From: a virus
Length of the DNA stretch: 45,310 bases
IMG/VR virus record: IMGVR_UViG_3300028590_000036
Location: 1 to 45,310 of that record
Reading direction: 5' to 3' (one strand)
The first letter of the stretch is position 1, and each line of letters opens with the position of its first letter. The notes beneath the pieces were generated by a model. It was not told where the DNA came from. It saw only the letters and a list, made by a program, of their open reading frames with translations, and made no database searches. The position numbers and the translations under genes were made by a program. This document shows, piece after piece, positions 23,821 to 31,900 of this stretch.

Positions 23821-24774
23821 GTGGAACTCGAGCTTCCCGAAGAGATGGAGATCATCTACGAAGGCTGGAACGGCAGAACGTTTCACTGGTCCGGTGGTGA
23901 ACTCGCTGGCAAAGAAGGCGTGAGCCTGGCGCTGCCGGAAGCTGGCGTCGATTTCGAGGATATGTACGAATCGCCTTTCGAGACGATCTACAACTCCACG
24001 GCATTCGAGGTCGGCGGAAGGTACGGCGGCGTCCGCGAGAACATGATGGAGTTCACCCTCGCGTTCCATATCCGGCCGACCGTGAACACACCCTGGCGGA
24101 TCATCGAGTCCCGATTCCGCAAGGCCCTGCATCACAAGAACACCGGCGGCAAGATCCGGGTGAAGATCGTCGGCGAATCCGAGCGCTGGCTCAACGTTCG
24201 ACTCCGCTCCCAGCCGAAGCTGAAGCTGAAGCGTGATCCGATCGTGGGGCGGTACGGCCTGCTGATCGTGACCTTCGTTGCCAACTTCCCCCGCTGGGTC
24301 GAAGACGATTACACCGCCGAGTACGTCACCACCACGGACACAACCGCTGGTGGCGACGAGCTGGCGATGCTGTGGATCTCGAATCCGACGAACAACGAAG
24401 CCTGGCCGAAGTGGGTCTGCCAAGCCGGTAACGCCGACATCGTCTGGACCCTGCCGGACTTCTCCTGGGGCGATGACCGCTTCGAGATGGCCGAGGCCCA
24501 CGACGACCGGATGCTCGACCTGCCCGAGCTGATCCTGGGCGAGCACGTGGTTGTCGACACCGACGAGATGACGATGGCAGGACAGGTTGTCTCCAGCCTC
24601 GACACCCAGGTCTACCTGCGCATGGATGGCCGCGAGTTCTTATATCCGCTTCCCGCTTACCTCGATCCCGTGCAGGTGCCCATCTCGGTGACCGGCGCGC
24701 AGATCGGCAATCTGATCCAGGTTCGCATTCCCCGGACTTGGTCGCGCCCGTGGGGGCTGGAGGGGGGTGACTGA
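23821..24774 (+). CDS. Distal tail (Dit-like) protein
   Basis: A 317-aa protein directly after the tape measure, the usual place of the distal tail protein that caps the tube. Segments such as RFRKALHHKNTGGKIRVKIV and the beta-rich C-terminus (VSSLDTQVYLRMDG) fit actinophage minor tail proteins. The GTG at 23821 is chosen because GGAGG at 23811 precedes it. It overlaps the next gene by one base. Confidence 0.75.
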   Translation: MELELPEEMEIIYEGWNGRTFHWSGGELAGKEGVSLALPEAGVDFEDMYESPFETIYNSTAFEVGGRYGGVRENMMEFTLAFHIRPTVNTPWRIIESRFRKALHHKNTGGKIRVKIVGESERWLNVRLRSQPKLKLKRDPIVGRYGLLIVTFVANFPRWVEDDYTAEYVTTTDTTAGGDELAMLWISNPTNNEAWPKWVCQAGNADIVWTLPDFSWGDDRFEMAEAHDDRMLDLPELILGEHVVVDTDEMTMAGQVVSSLDTQVYLRMDGREFLYPLPAYLDPVQVPISVTGAQIGNLIQVRIPRTWSRPWGLEGGD

Positions 24775-25889
24775 TGTCTGTCACCGCTATCGACCCGGAC
24801 CAGGTATTCGACGAGATCATCAACCGCGAGTTCGGTCGGCGCGAAAGGCGTGTGGGCCAGCCCGCTGTGAAGTTGATGGACGGCAACATGGTCCTGCGGG
24901 GCCGCGCCACCCAGATCATCCGCGCCGACTTCAAAGAGATCGAGTGGGACGTCGGTATCGGCACGCTGGAGATGCCGGAGGAGTACTACCTCTCGAAATG
25001 GGTTGCCGCCCACGATGAGCGCACCACCCAGAACATCCACGTCGCTGTCGAAAAGGACGGCATCAGGTGGACCGGGCGCATGGAGCGCTACGAGATCGAG
25101 ACCAACAAGGACGGCCTGACAATCGTCCGGTGCATCTTCAAGCACGATTTCGCCGAGCTCCAGAACATCCTCTGCTGGGCCAATCCGTTTTTGCCCGCCG
25201 AGGTGCAATTTCCGAAGGTGTTTCTACTTTTCGGGAGCGCGAAATTCTGCCTCAAGGCCGCCCTTTTTTGTAACATCCTTCGCCTCGAGAACAACCTCTG
25301 GAGTCTGCCCGACAACCCCCTCGATCCCGACGAGTGGAACGACTACCTGAACCCGTTGGATCAAAGTCAGTGGACCATCGCGGTGCATCCGGATTTGGCC
25401 GATGATGCTAGTCCGCTAGCGCTGTTCTACAGCCGGTTCAAGGACTTCGTCTCGGCCTCCAAGGACATCGGCCAGGACGCTCAGCTGACCCCGGTCCTGC
25501 GGCGCTGGTTCGAAGGTGACGATCCGCCGTGGCCGGGCGCCAACTTACGTCATGGCTGCCTGGTCGTGGATTTCGAAGACAACTCGGGCTGGACGACCGG
25601 AACTGCCTTCGAGGGAAGCCTTTTCACGGGTCTGATTCACGCGCTGGTCAACATCGGCAGTGACGGCATGACCGAGGGCATCGACATCATGGATGACCCG
25701 ATCACGTACCCGCCGGAGTACTTCCAGTCGGGTTACAAGGGTTCGTTCCCGTCGGCTCCGTCGCTGATCTTCCGTGCGGCCGAGGGTTCGGCGATCCAGT
25801 CCAGCAATTTCACTAACCGCGCCGCTGGAGCACTTCAGCACGTCACCGGTGGACATTCGATGCCGGGGGTCGTCGGTGCCCTGCTCTGA
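24774..25889 (+). CDS. Gp37-like minor tail protein, N-terminal part
   Basis: 371 aa of a protein resembling the ReqiPepy6 Gp37-like (baseplate hub) family of Rhodococcus-type siphoviruses. Features include a beta-rich N-terminal domain (KLMDGNMVLRGRATQIIRAD), a middle region with aromatic acidic runs (DDPPWPGANLRHG), and the segment TGGHSMPGVVGALL just before a TGA at 25887. The next 193 codons in the same frame look like the rest of the protein. The stop lies in the loop of a 12-bp hairpin. The gene may be truncated, split, or completed by readthrough or bypass. Confidence 0.75.
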   Translation: MSVTAIDPDQVFDEIINREFGRRERRVGQPAVKLMDGNMVLRGRATQIIRADFKEIEWDVGIGTLEMPEEYYLSKWVAAHDERTTQNIHVAVEKDGIRWTGRMERYEIETNKDGLTIVRCIFKHDFAELQNILCWANPFLPAEVQFPKVFLLFGSAKFCLKAALFCNILRLENNLWSLPDNPLDPDEWNDYLNPLDQSQWTIAVHPDLADDASPLALFYSRFKDFVSASKDIGQDAQLTPVLRRWFEGDDPPWPGANLRHGCLVVDFEDNSGWTTGTAFEGSLFTGLIHALVNIGSDGMTEGIDIMDDPITYPPEYFQSGYKGSFPSAPSLIFRAAEGSAIQSSNFTNRAAGALQHVTGGHSMPGVVGALL

Positions 25890-25931
25890 ATAAGGGTGGG
25901 GCACCGGCGATCTCGCCATTTCAACGAAATG
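25870..25931 (+). other. Stop-codon hairpin inside Gp37-like gene
   Basis: TCGTCGGTGCCC (25870-25881) pairs with GGGCACCGGCGA (25899-25910): 12 bp with one G-T pair. The 17-nt loop contains the in-frame TGA (25887). A second hairpin, CATTTC (25917-25922) with GAAATG (25926-25931), covers the first in-frame ATG after it. No T-run follows, so it is not a typical terminator. Confidence 0.75.
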
Positions 25932-26477
25932 ATCTCGGCCGCAATCCAAATGGCCGGTGACCTGATCGCAGCAATGATCGGCGTTCCCCCCGTTGGCGGT
26001 GCTGCGGACGCAATTCTGAAACCCCTTTATACAGACGTCTTTTTAGCATTTATGCACTGGAAAGACTTGGGGCGCAAGGCAACTCTCGGCGACTTCTGCT
26101 ACCAGGAGCGCTGGGCCGAAGGTAGCGACAGGGCCTATACGTTATCCGCCATTGTCGCACTCAGGACGTCTATCTGGGCGACCAGGCAGACTTTCACGCA
26201 TCGACTGGAAGTGGCAGACGGTGCGCCGTGGCTGGTGGGTCAGCGCGGGCGCGGCCATTTCTACCTCGGCCACCGCGTCGGCTCCGTCCCCAAGGGCACG
26301 CCCAAGGGGAAGATCTACGTCGACCGCGTCACCGAAATCGGCCTCACCTGGGACCGGCAGACAACGCCTACGTGGCAGGTAATTATCGGCGAGCGCGTCA
26401 TGGAAGATCCAATCCTCAAGGCGCTCAAGAAGGTCAAGGAAATCGCGGGTATCGCCCGTGACCTCGGCGTGCTCTGA
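25896..26477 (+). CDS. Gp37-like minor tail protein, C-terminal part
   Basis: 193 aa in the same frame as the preceding gene, after a single TGA. From residue 12 on it reads MISAAIQMAGDLIAAM, then VGGAADAILKPLYTDVF and GLTWDRQTTPTW. This looks like the normal continuation of the Gp37-like family. The possible starts are poor: GTG 25896 has AAGG only three bases away, and ATG 25929 has no ribosome site and is in a hairpin. It may be made by reinitiation, readthrough or ribosome bypass. Confidence 0.7.
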   Translation: MGHRRSRHFNEMISAAIQMAGDLIAAMIGVPPVGGAADAILKPLYTDVFLAFMHWKDLGRKATLGDFCYQERWAEGSDRAYTLSAIVALRTSIWATRQTFTHRLEVADGAPWLVGQRGRGHFYLGHRVGSVPKGTPKGKIYVDRVTEIGLTWDRQTTPTWQVIIGERVMEDPILKALKKVKEIAGIARDLGVL

Positions 26478-26492
26478 CGAAGGAGGCCCGCA

Positions 26493-26987
26493 ATGCCCAA
26501 GAAGAACTTCGCCCGGCAAGAGGATTGTGATCCGGCGAATCCGGACGAGCATTTCCTGTGGGCGCTGATGACGATTCCATACGGCCCGAAGCAGACTCAG
26601 CCGATTCAGCAGAACATCGCGCGCACCATGAGTCGGCATCTGCACGAGCTCGGGTTTCGTCATCACCCCAAACTCCAGACCAAGACGCTCCAGATGCCCC
26701 TGCGGGGTGACAAGACCAACCTCAACGGCTCGGCCATCTGGGTGCCCATCGGTACCGAGGTGCCGGAGCCGATCGAGGATTCGCTGCCCAACGTCGATTC
26801 GATGACCCCGCAGGAGCGCGAACACCTGGACAGGGAGCTCGACAAGTACCGCAAGATCCAGTCGAACCCTGTGCCGGAGCACGCCCGCGCGAGGGAGACC
26901 AGCTGGAAAGAGGTCCGCTCGAGGCACGTGAAGAAGGCGAGCGAGGTGATCAATGGGACTGACACCGGGACAGGACCAGCCGAGTAA
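26493..26987 (+). CDS. Minor tail-region protein (phage gp29/DUF2744-like)
   Basis: A 164-aa protein with AAGGAGG before the ATG, in the leader AAGGAGGCCCGCAATG. The segment WALMTIPYGPKQTQPIQQNI and the later WVPIGTEVPEP match a family of small proteins found in tail operons of actinophages. The C-terminal half is charged and helical. It overlaps the next gene by 35 bases. The precise role is unknown. Confidence 0.65.
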   Translation: MPKKNFARQEDCDPANPDEHFLWALMTIPYGPKQTQPIQQNIARTMSRHLHELGFRHHPKLQTKTLQMPLRGDKTNLNGSAIWVPIGTEVPEPIEDSLPNVDSMTPQEREHLDRELDKYRKIQSNPVPEHARARETSWKEVRSRHVKKASEVINGTDTGTGPAE

Positions 26988-27684
26988 TTCCTACGGCACC
27001 AACAACTTCAACACCGCCGACAACTGGACCGAAGCCAGTATCCGTAGTTTCGGCAAGGCCGACGTACTCGACTCCTACGAGGGTGGCGAGACCGAGCTGG
27101 ACATCCAGATCAAGCAGCCTATCCAGGACTTGATTGATGACGTCGACCTGCTCAACGGTGTTTCCGCTTACGGCGCCGCCTACATGAGCGCGAATATCTG
27201 GAACATCAACAACGAGCCGATCCTGCCCTACTCCACGCAGATCGGCCCGAACAAGCTGGTGGATATCGCTCCCGACAGCCCGGGGTCACTGACCTACGGA
27301 GAGCTTCGTGGCTACGACCCGGGTCTGTGGCAGGTGCATTTCGCGACCCGCGCCGAGGGGACTCCGTACTCCGGGGACGACTGGGCCGGGGTCAACATGT
27401 ACATCGACATCTACGACAGCCCGAGCCACATCCTCTTCTCGTACAACCCGAAAACGGTACAGAGTCCGGGCACTTCCGAGGCCACGCTCTGCAATACGTA
27501 CTCCTTCGTGGTGCCGGAGGTCGTGGACCACTTCGACGTGTGGATGACCTGCTTCTCCCACAAGTGGAGGAAATTCACCGGCGGGGCGGCCTGGTCGATT
27601 CTCGCGCTGCGGCGCATTTCCATCGACGTAGATCACGACGACGACCCCGACGACACCGTCCCAGATGGGAATGATCCGCCGTGA
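26953..27684 (+). CDS. Minor tail protein
   Basis: A 243-aa protein whose ATG (after GAGGTG) lies inside the previous gene. It starts with a Gly/Asn-rich segment followed by a linker helix, ELDIQIKQPIQDLIDDVDLL. Then comes a beta-sandwich-like domain with many aromatics, and a highly acidic tail (DVDHDDDPDDTVPDG). This order (helical collar, then sandwich) is common in actinophage receptor-binding or baseplate proteins. Confidence 0.68.
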   Translation: MGLTPGQDQPSNSYGTNNFNTADNWTEASIRSFGKADVLDSYEGGETELDIQIKQPIQDLIDDVDLLNGVSAYGAAYMSANIWNINNEPILPYSTQIGPNKLVDIAPDSPGSLTYGELRGYDPGLWQVHFATRAEGTPYSGDDWAGVNMYIDIYDSPSHILFSYNPKTVQSPGTSEATLCNTYSFVVPEVVDHFDVWMTCFSHKWRKFTGGAAWSILALRRISIDVDHDDDPDDTVPDGNDPP

Positions 27685-28304
27685 CACCTATCGAGGAATG
27701 CCGCGCGCTGCCGGAGAACGACTGGCTGGGGGAGCAGGAGGGGCGTGAGTATCCGCGTGACCGTGGTGGCAGCTTCGCCAGGTACGTCCACGGCGACATC
27801 TACTTTCATCCCGAGTACGGCACGCAGACCATCGGCGACCCGTTTCGTCTGGTCTGGGCACAGCACGGGTACGAAAAGGGCTGGCTCGGATACCCGCTCA
27901 CCGGCCACAACTTCTACAGCAACTCCGGCCGCCGACTGCAAGAGTTCGAACACGGCTGGCTTACCCAGATCAGTGAGGGCGCACCGGTTTACGCGACCTG
28001 GATCGACCCTGAGCTGTACGGCTGGCCTACGGAGACGGCGGTGGGGCTGACGGGTGGCCACATCATCCAGCGGACCACCGAGGGCAAGATGCTCCGTTCG
28101 CCGGACGGCACCGTCACCCGATACGAGCTCGACGAGCTGACCCCGCCGGAGATCGCCTACCGAGAGCGGCCGAAGCACTTCCCGACCTACGCCCAGCGCG
28201 AGGAGCAGTGGCTACATCCGGCGCTTCCCGAGGGGTGGGAGCCGGAGCCGGAATTCCCGGACGGCCTCGACTACGACCCGGACGAGATTCCGGAATACGA
28301 CTGA
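27681..28304 (+). CDS. Tail-associated protein with LGFP-like repeats
   Basis: A 207-aa protein starting in a GTGA overlap. Segments FRLVWAQHGYEKGWLGYPLT and RRLQEFEHGWL resemble LGFP repeats, which bind the arabinogalactan/mycolate cell wall of Corynebacteriales. The C-terminus is acidic and proline-rich (PEPEFPDG). Its place among minor tail genes suggests a wall-binding tail tip component. Related repeats occur in the endolysin at 28799. Confidence 0.65.
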   Translation: MTPIEECRALPENDWLGEQEGREYPRDRGGSFARYVHGDIYFHPEYGTQTIGDPFRLVWAQHGYEKGWLGYPLTGHNFYSNSGRRLQEFEHGWLTQISEGAPVYATWIDPELYGWPTETAVGLTGGHIIQRTTEGKMLRSPDGTVTRYELDELTPPEIAYRERPKHFPTYAQREEQWLHPALPEGWEPEPEFPDGLDYDPDEIPEYD

Positions 28305-28320
28305 AAACGAAAGGCCCGCA

Positions 28321-28641
28321 ATGGCAAAGAAGGTAGCGCGCAGCGCACGAATCGAGATCCGAGAGTCCACCGAACACGAGTGGGTCGACATCTCCGACCA
28401 CGTCACCGGATGGGATTGGATTGTCCGCGCGGGGGCTCTGTACGTCCTCAAGCTGCATCTGACATACGACCCGGCCGAGCACGACCTGAACAACAAGAAG
28501 GTCACCATCTCCAGCGTCCGGATTTCCGACTACCTCCAGGCGTACCAGTTCGATGCGTCCGATCACCTGACCCTAGACCTGTACTGCGACGCAGACCGTC
28601 TCCGCATCAACGGCACAGCGCCTTGGGAGGAGCCGAGGTGA
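28321..28641 (+). CDS. Small protein in tail/lysis junction
   Basis: A 106-aa protein behind the leader AAAGGCCCGCAATG. It is beta-rich with a hydrophobic core (RAGALYVLKLHLTYD) and acidic patches, and has no signal or membrane segment. Probably a minor tail or lysis-associated protein. I do not recognise a family. Confidence 0.55.
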   Translation: MAKKVARSARIEIRESTEHEWVDISDHVTGWDWIVRAGALYVLKLHLTYDPAEHDLNNKKVTISSVRISDYLQAYQFDASDHLTLDLYCDADRLRINGTAPWEEPR

Positions 28642-28802
28642 ACGAATGTGAATGCCCGCATCCGGACCTCTGCACTCACCCGAGTCACGACCTGCTCCGC
28701 TTCCGGAACGACAAGGTCACCCTGGAGCGAGTGCTGGATTCCATCGAGTCGGACTACGAGAAGCTCCGGCAGATCGAGAAGATCGTGGAGGCCATGCCAT
28801 GA
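28638..28802 (+). CDS. Small Cys/His protein
   Basis: A 54-aa protein starting at a GTG in a GTGA overlap. The N-terminus CECPHPDLCTHPSH could bind zinc. The rest is one helix (LERVLDSIESDYEKL) suited to pairing. It overlaps the endolysin gene by four bases. The function is unknown. Confidence 0.6.
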   Translation: MNECECPHPDLCTHPSHDLLRFRNDKVTLERVLDSIESDYEKLRQIEKIVEAMP

Positions 28803-30520
28803 CCCGCACCACAGTAGATTTCGCTGCCAAGCTGATATCGCCGCAAGCCATCAAGGACGCCGGGCACGAGGGCGTGATGGTCTACGTCTCGCCGAGTCGG
28901 CCCGGGTCGAACTTCGCGGCCAAGCCGATCCAGCGGGCGTTCACTAATGAGTGCCGTTCAATCGGATTGAACATCGTCTCGATCTGGCAGTTCGGCAAGC
29001 CCGGCAACGCCCAGGCCCCGAGCGACTGGACCACCGGTTTCGAGGGCGGCCAGCGGATGGCGACCGAAGCTCAGGCCCGGCACCTCCAGGCAGGCGGACC
29101 CGATCACGCACCGATCTTCTTCGCCGTCGACGAGGACTTGAGCATCGACAACTGGAACCGGACGGCCGTCGAGTTCTTCCGGGGCGTCAACAGCGTCCTG
29201 GGCGTGCAGCGGACCGGCGTCTACGGATCGTCGAAGGTGTGCTCCTGGGCGGTGGAGGACGGCGTCATCGGACGTAGCCGTACCCACGGGCGCTTCTGGG
29301 CGTGGCAGACGCGGGCGTGGTCCGGAGGGGAGCTCTCGCCCGAGGCCGTCCTGTTCCAGCGCGTCATCGACACACCCTCCAACCCCGGCCCCTTGATCGA
29401 CGGCGCCTCCGTGGACGTCAACGACATCTGGGCCGACGACTACGGACAGTGGAGCGACAAGGCTCCGGAAGGCCCTTCCATGGCACAGAAACCCGACTTC
29501 CAAGAGATCGACCGCTTCGGCAATTCCCGCTCCAACCGCTTCAACGCACGCGTCACCAACTGGCTGATCCACACCCAGGAGGGCAACGGCACTGCGGAGT
29601 CGCTGGCGGGCTACCTCAACAACCAGGCCAACGGCGTCTCCTACCACTACACGGTCCGCGACGGCGTGGTTGTGAATGTGGTCGACACCGACTACGCCAG
29701 CTGGTCCGTCCTGGACGCCAACAGCTACACGATCAACCTCTGTTTCGCGGGCAGCTACGCCAGCTGGACTCGGGAGCAGTGGCTCGAGCGTGAACACGAC
29801 ATCCGGATCGCGGCGTGGCTGGCGGTGCAGGACGCGAAGAAGTACGGCTTCTCCGTCGAGGTCATCGCGCCCCCGTACCACCAGGCGCCGGGCATCTCCG
29901 ATCACCGCTACGTCACCGAGGAGCTGGGGATCGGCACGCACACCGACGTCGGCCGCAACTTCCCGTGGGATGTGCTGGCGCGGTTCGTCGCGGAGTACAC
30001 CGAGGCCGGTCCGATCCGGGTTCCGAACGCGATCAACGACTGCGAGGCCGCCAACGCCTGGCTGGGGGAGCGGTTCACCAAGGAGGAGCTGCGCACGCCC
30101 GACGGCAAGGGCCGCTTCGTCCAGTACGACAACGGCTTCATCTACTGGTCTCCGGACTCGGGCGCGCACCCCATCCCGAAGGATCTGTTCCCGAAGTTCG
30201 GTGATCTCGGCTGGGAGGTCGGTCCGCTGGGTTACCCGACGACCGATCCGACGAAGCTCACCGATGGTTGGGTCCAGGGCTTCCAGGGCGGCGCGCTCTA
30301 CAAGAAGCTCGACCAGCCCGCCCGGTGGGTGCACGGCGAGATCCGCAACCGCTGGAACCGGACCGGCTTCGAGAACGGCCCGCTGGGTTGGCCCACCTCC
30401 GACGAGTTCCCCTTCGGCGACGGTGCCGCGCAGGACTTCGAGAAGGGCCGCATCTACTGGGCCCCGAAGCCGACTGTCGTGGTCCTGGCCGACGGCTCGG
30501 GGCTCAAGGACGCGGCATGA
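28799..30520 (+). CDS. lysA: Endolysin (GH25-like/DUF1906, amidase, LGFP)
   Basis: A 573-aa lysin with three modules. Residues 1-215 resemble the glycoside-hydrolase-like DUF1906 domain (FFAVDEDLS with Asp111/Asp113). Residues about 230-400 are an N-acetylmuramoyl-L-alanine amidase of the PGRP/amidase-2 fold, with candidate zinc ligands His258 (LIHTQEG), His369 (SDHRY) and His381 (GTHTDVG). Residues 405-560 hold LGFP-type wall-binding repeats (FGDLGWEVGPLGYPTTD, FENGPLGWPTSDEF). It lacks a signal peptide, so the holin encoded next should release it. It starts in an ATGA overlap. Confidence 0.92.
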   Translation: MTRTTVDFAAKLISPQAIKDAGHEGVMVYVSPSRPGSNFAAKPIQRAFTNECRSIGLNIVSIWQFGKPGNAQAPSDWTTGFEGGQRMATEAQARHLQAGGPDHAPIFFAVDEDLSIDNWNRTAVEFFRGVNSVLGVQRTGVYGSSKVCSWAVEDGVIGRSRTHGRFWAWQTRAWSGGELSPEAVLFQRVIDTPSNPGPLIDGASVDVNDIWADDYGQWSDKAPEGPSMAQKPDFQEIDRFGNSRSNRFNARVTNWLIHTQEGNGTAESLAGYLNNQANGVSYHYTVRDGVVVNVVDTDYASWSVLDANSYTINLCFAGSYASWTREQWLEREHDIRIAAWLAVQDAKKYGFSVEVIAPPYHQAPGISDHRYVTEELGIGTHTDVGRNFPWDVLARFVAEYTEAGPIRVPNAINDCEAANAWLGERFTKEELRTPDGKGRFVQYDNGFIYWSPDSGAHPIPKDLFPKFGDLGWEVGPLGYPTTDPTKLTDGWVQGFQGGALYKKLDQPARWVHGEIRNRWNRTGFENGPLGWPTSDEFPFGDGAAQDFEKGRIYWAPKPTVVVLADGSGLKDAA

Positions 30521-30603
30521 ACTTCTCGGCCGAAACCCTGGCCCTGATGAACACCTGGCTCGCAAATCACAAGAAGGACAACGAAAATGAAGCATCTCCG
30601 TAA
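30517..30603 (+). CDS. Very small peptide between lysin and holin
   Basis: A 28-aa reading frame starting in an ATGA overlap with the endolysin and running 17 bases into the holin gene. It is one amphipathic helix (SAETLALMNTWLANHKK). The coupling and overlap pattern match real genes here, but the length allows chance. It may serve to couple lysin and holin translation. Confidence 0.4.
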   Translation: MNFSAETLALMNTWLANHKKDNENEASP

Positions 30604-30802
30604 TCTCGGCGCCTACAACAAGGCTCTGGCGGCCGGTGTCGGCTCGCTGGCAACCGTGCTCTCGGCCAACGAGGTATTTCTGCCGGGCGGCTGGGTGACC
30701 ACTGCTCTCGGCGTCGCCACCGTCATCGCGACCTTCCTGGTGACCAACCAGGACCGGGTCGACGCTTTCGGTGACGATCTGGCCGACGCGCTGGAGAAGT
30801 AG
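30587..30802 (+). CDS. Holin
   Basis: A 71-aa protein with a charged N-terminus (MKHLRNLGAYNK), two hydrophobic segments (ALAAGVGSLATVLSA and WVTTALGVATVIATFLV) and a charged C-terminus. Size, topology and position after the endolysin match phage holins that time lysis. AAGGA precedes the ATG. Confidence 0.82.
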   Translation: MKHLRNLGAYNKALAAGVGSLATVLSANEVFLPGGWVTTALGVATVIATFLVTNQDRVDAFGDDLADALEK

Positions 30803-30805
30803 ACC

Positions 30806-31093
30806 ATGGCCTGGCCCGAGCTGATCATGACGGCGCTCGGCTCGGGCGTGGCGGTCCAGGGCATGAACTGGTTGGCCAACCGAGGCAAGAACAAGGCCGA
30901 TGCCAGTGCGACACAGGTGGATTCGATGCTCAAGCAGCTCGAACGACTCCAGAAAGAGCACGACGACCTCAAGGACGAACTGAAAGCGTTCCGCAAGGCC
31001 CTCTACCCTCACCAGAGGTGGGACTTGCTGGCCTGGAAGCGAATCCTCGAGGTCGATCCCGAGTTCCCTCCGCCCCCCGATCTCTACATCTGA
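30806..31093 (+). CDS. Membrane-anchored coiled-coil lysis accessory
   Basis: A 95-aa protein three bases after the holin gene. A weakly hydrophobic N-terminus (LIMTALGSGVAVQGMNWLA) is followed by a clear coiled coil (MLKQLERLQKEHDDLKDEL). The layout resembles accessory holins or antiholins in actinophage lysis cassettes. A spanin-like role is less likely in this host type. It ends right before a strong terminator. Confidence 0.6.
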   Translation: MAWPELIMTALGSGVAVQGMNWLANRGKNKADASATQVDSMLKQLERLQKEHDDLKDELKAFRKALYPHQRWDLLAWKRILEVDPEFPPPPDLYI

Positions 31094-31140
31094 AGACCCC
31101 CCTGCTCGATGGCTCCGGCTGTCGGGTGGGGGTCTTTTTT
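31094..31140 (+). terminator. Strong terminator ending the late operon
   Basis: AGACCCCC starting at 31094 pairs with GGGGGTCT ending at 31135, around a 26-nt partly paired loop, followed by a TTTTTT run (31135-31140). It separates the lysis genes from the promoter at 31146. Confidence 0.9.
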
Positions 31141-31145
31141 GTGCC

Positions 31146-31174
31146 TTGACCGTTTAAACGCTGTCCCGTACTGT
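31146..31174 (+). promoter_or_regulatory. Sigma70-like promoter overlapped by palindromic operator
   Basis: TTGACC (31146-31151), a 17-bp spacer and TACTGT (31169-31174) form a good housekeeping-type promoter reading into 31218. The palindrome CGTTTAAACG (31151-31160) overlaps the spacer. An identical copy lies at 31187-31196. Repressor binding there would block initiation. Confidence 0.75.
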
Positions 31175-31186
31175 GGCTCCTGTCAC

Positions 31187-31196
31187 CGTTTAAACG
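31187..31196. promoter_or_regulatory. Second copy of palindrome CGTTTAAACG
   Basis: A perfect 10-bp palindrome, the same as at 31151-31160, 36 bp apart centre to centre. The match extends to CCGTTTAAACGCT in both copies. It lies between promoter and ribosome site, the usual place for a roadblock operator. I saw no other copy in the window by eye. Confidence 0.7.
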
Positions 31197-31217
31197 CTAC
31201 CGACGAAGGCAGGGCCG

Positions 31218-31730
31218 ATGACCGCGTTCGCCCCCCGGGTTTCCGCAGTACTCAGGTCCGCTGGCCTGCCCGTCATCCGCTACGGCACGCACCCCGGCAA
31301 CTGGCTGGGCATCCGCGTCGGCAACGAAGGCAATGTCGGGGGCCGGGCTCAATGTTCCGTGCACTTCCACATGGACGGCGAGCTGGAGTGGTCGGACCAG
31401 GCGATGGCTGTCCTGCTGGCGAAGGGGTTTCAGGTCGAGCGACTGCCGGGGATGTCCATGCTCACCGTCCGCGCCAGCAGCCCCGGTCAGCAGGAGGACA
31501 TCGCCGGGGTGGTCGCCGCCAGTGGTCTCGACATGGTCCAGCCGACCCGCAGCGAGTGGTTGGTCAATCTCCCTGGTCGACGCGGCGCCTACTCGATCCG
31601 ACAGGCCGGGCAGGGTGACAGGGCCCGCTTCTCCGTCCAGGGCCATCCGGCGCGAGCCCTCGGCAAGAATCTACGGACCATGCGCTCGGCCATCGACATC
31701 ATCGAAAACGACATCAAGGAGCAATCATGA
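31218..31730 (+). CDS. First gene of promoter-driven cluster, unknown
   Basis: A 170-aa protein with GAAGGCAGGG before the ATG. It is alpha/beta mixed with no signal or membrane segment. Segments PGNWLGIRVGNEGNVGG and a C-terminal helix (ALGKNLRTMRSAIDIIEN) stand out. As the first gene after a regulated promoter it is likely expressed early. No family recognised. Confidence 0.7.
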   Translation: MTAFAPRVSAVLRSAGLPVIRYGTHPGNWLGIRVGNEGNVGGRAQCSVHFHMDGELEWSDQAMAVLLAKGFQVERLPGMSMLTVRASSPGQQEDIAGVVAASGLDMVQPTRSEWLVNLPGRRGAYSIRQAGQGDRARFSVQGHPARALGKNLRTMRSAIDIIENDIKEQS

Positions 31731-31900
31731 TCGCTGTCATCCTGCGCCCGCACAGCAACACCAACCCGTCGGAGAAGTTCCGCGTCGTCGATTCGGAGGT
31801 GTGGATCAAAAAGCAGGCTGCCACCCCCATTCTCGGCGAGTGCGACACCTTCTTCGACGCCATCACCCTGCGCGATCAGCTCAACGCAGCGGAGGCGTAA
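31727..31900 (+). CDS. Small protein, unknown
   Basis: A 57-aa protein starting in an ATGA overlap (MIAVILRPHSNTNPSEKFR) and ending directly before the next ATG. A compact alpha/beta domain is plausible. No function is visible. Confidence 0.65.
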   Translation: MIAVILRPHSNTNPSEKFRVVDSEVWIKKQAATPILGECDTFFDAITLRDQLNAAEA

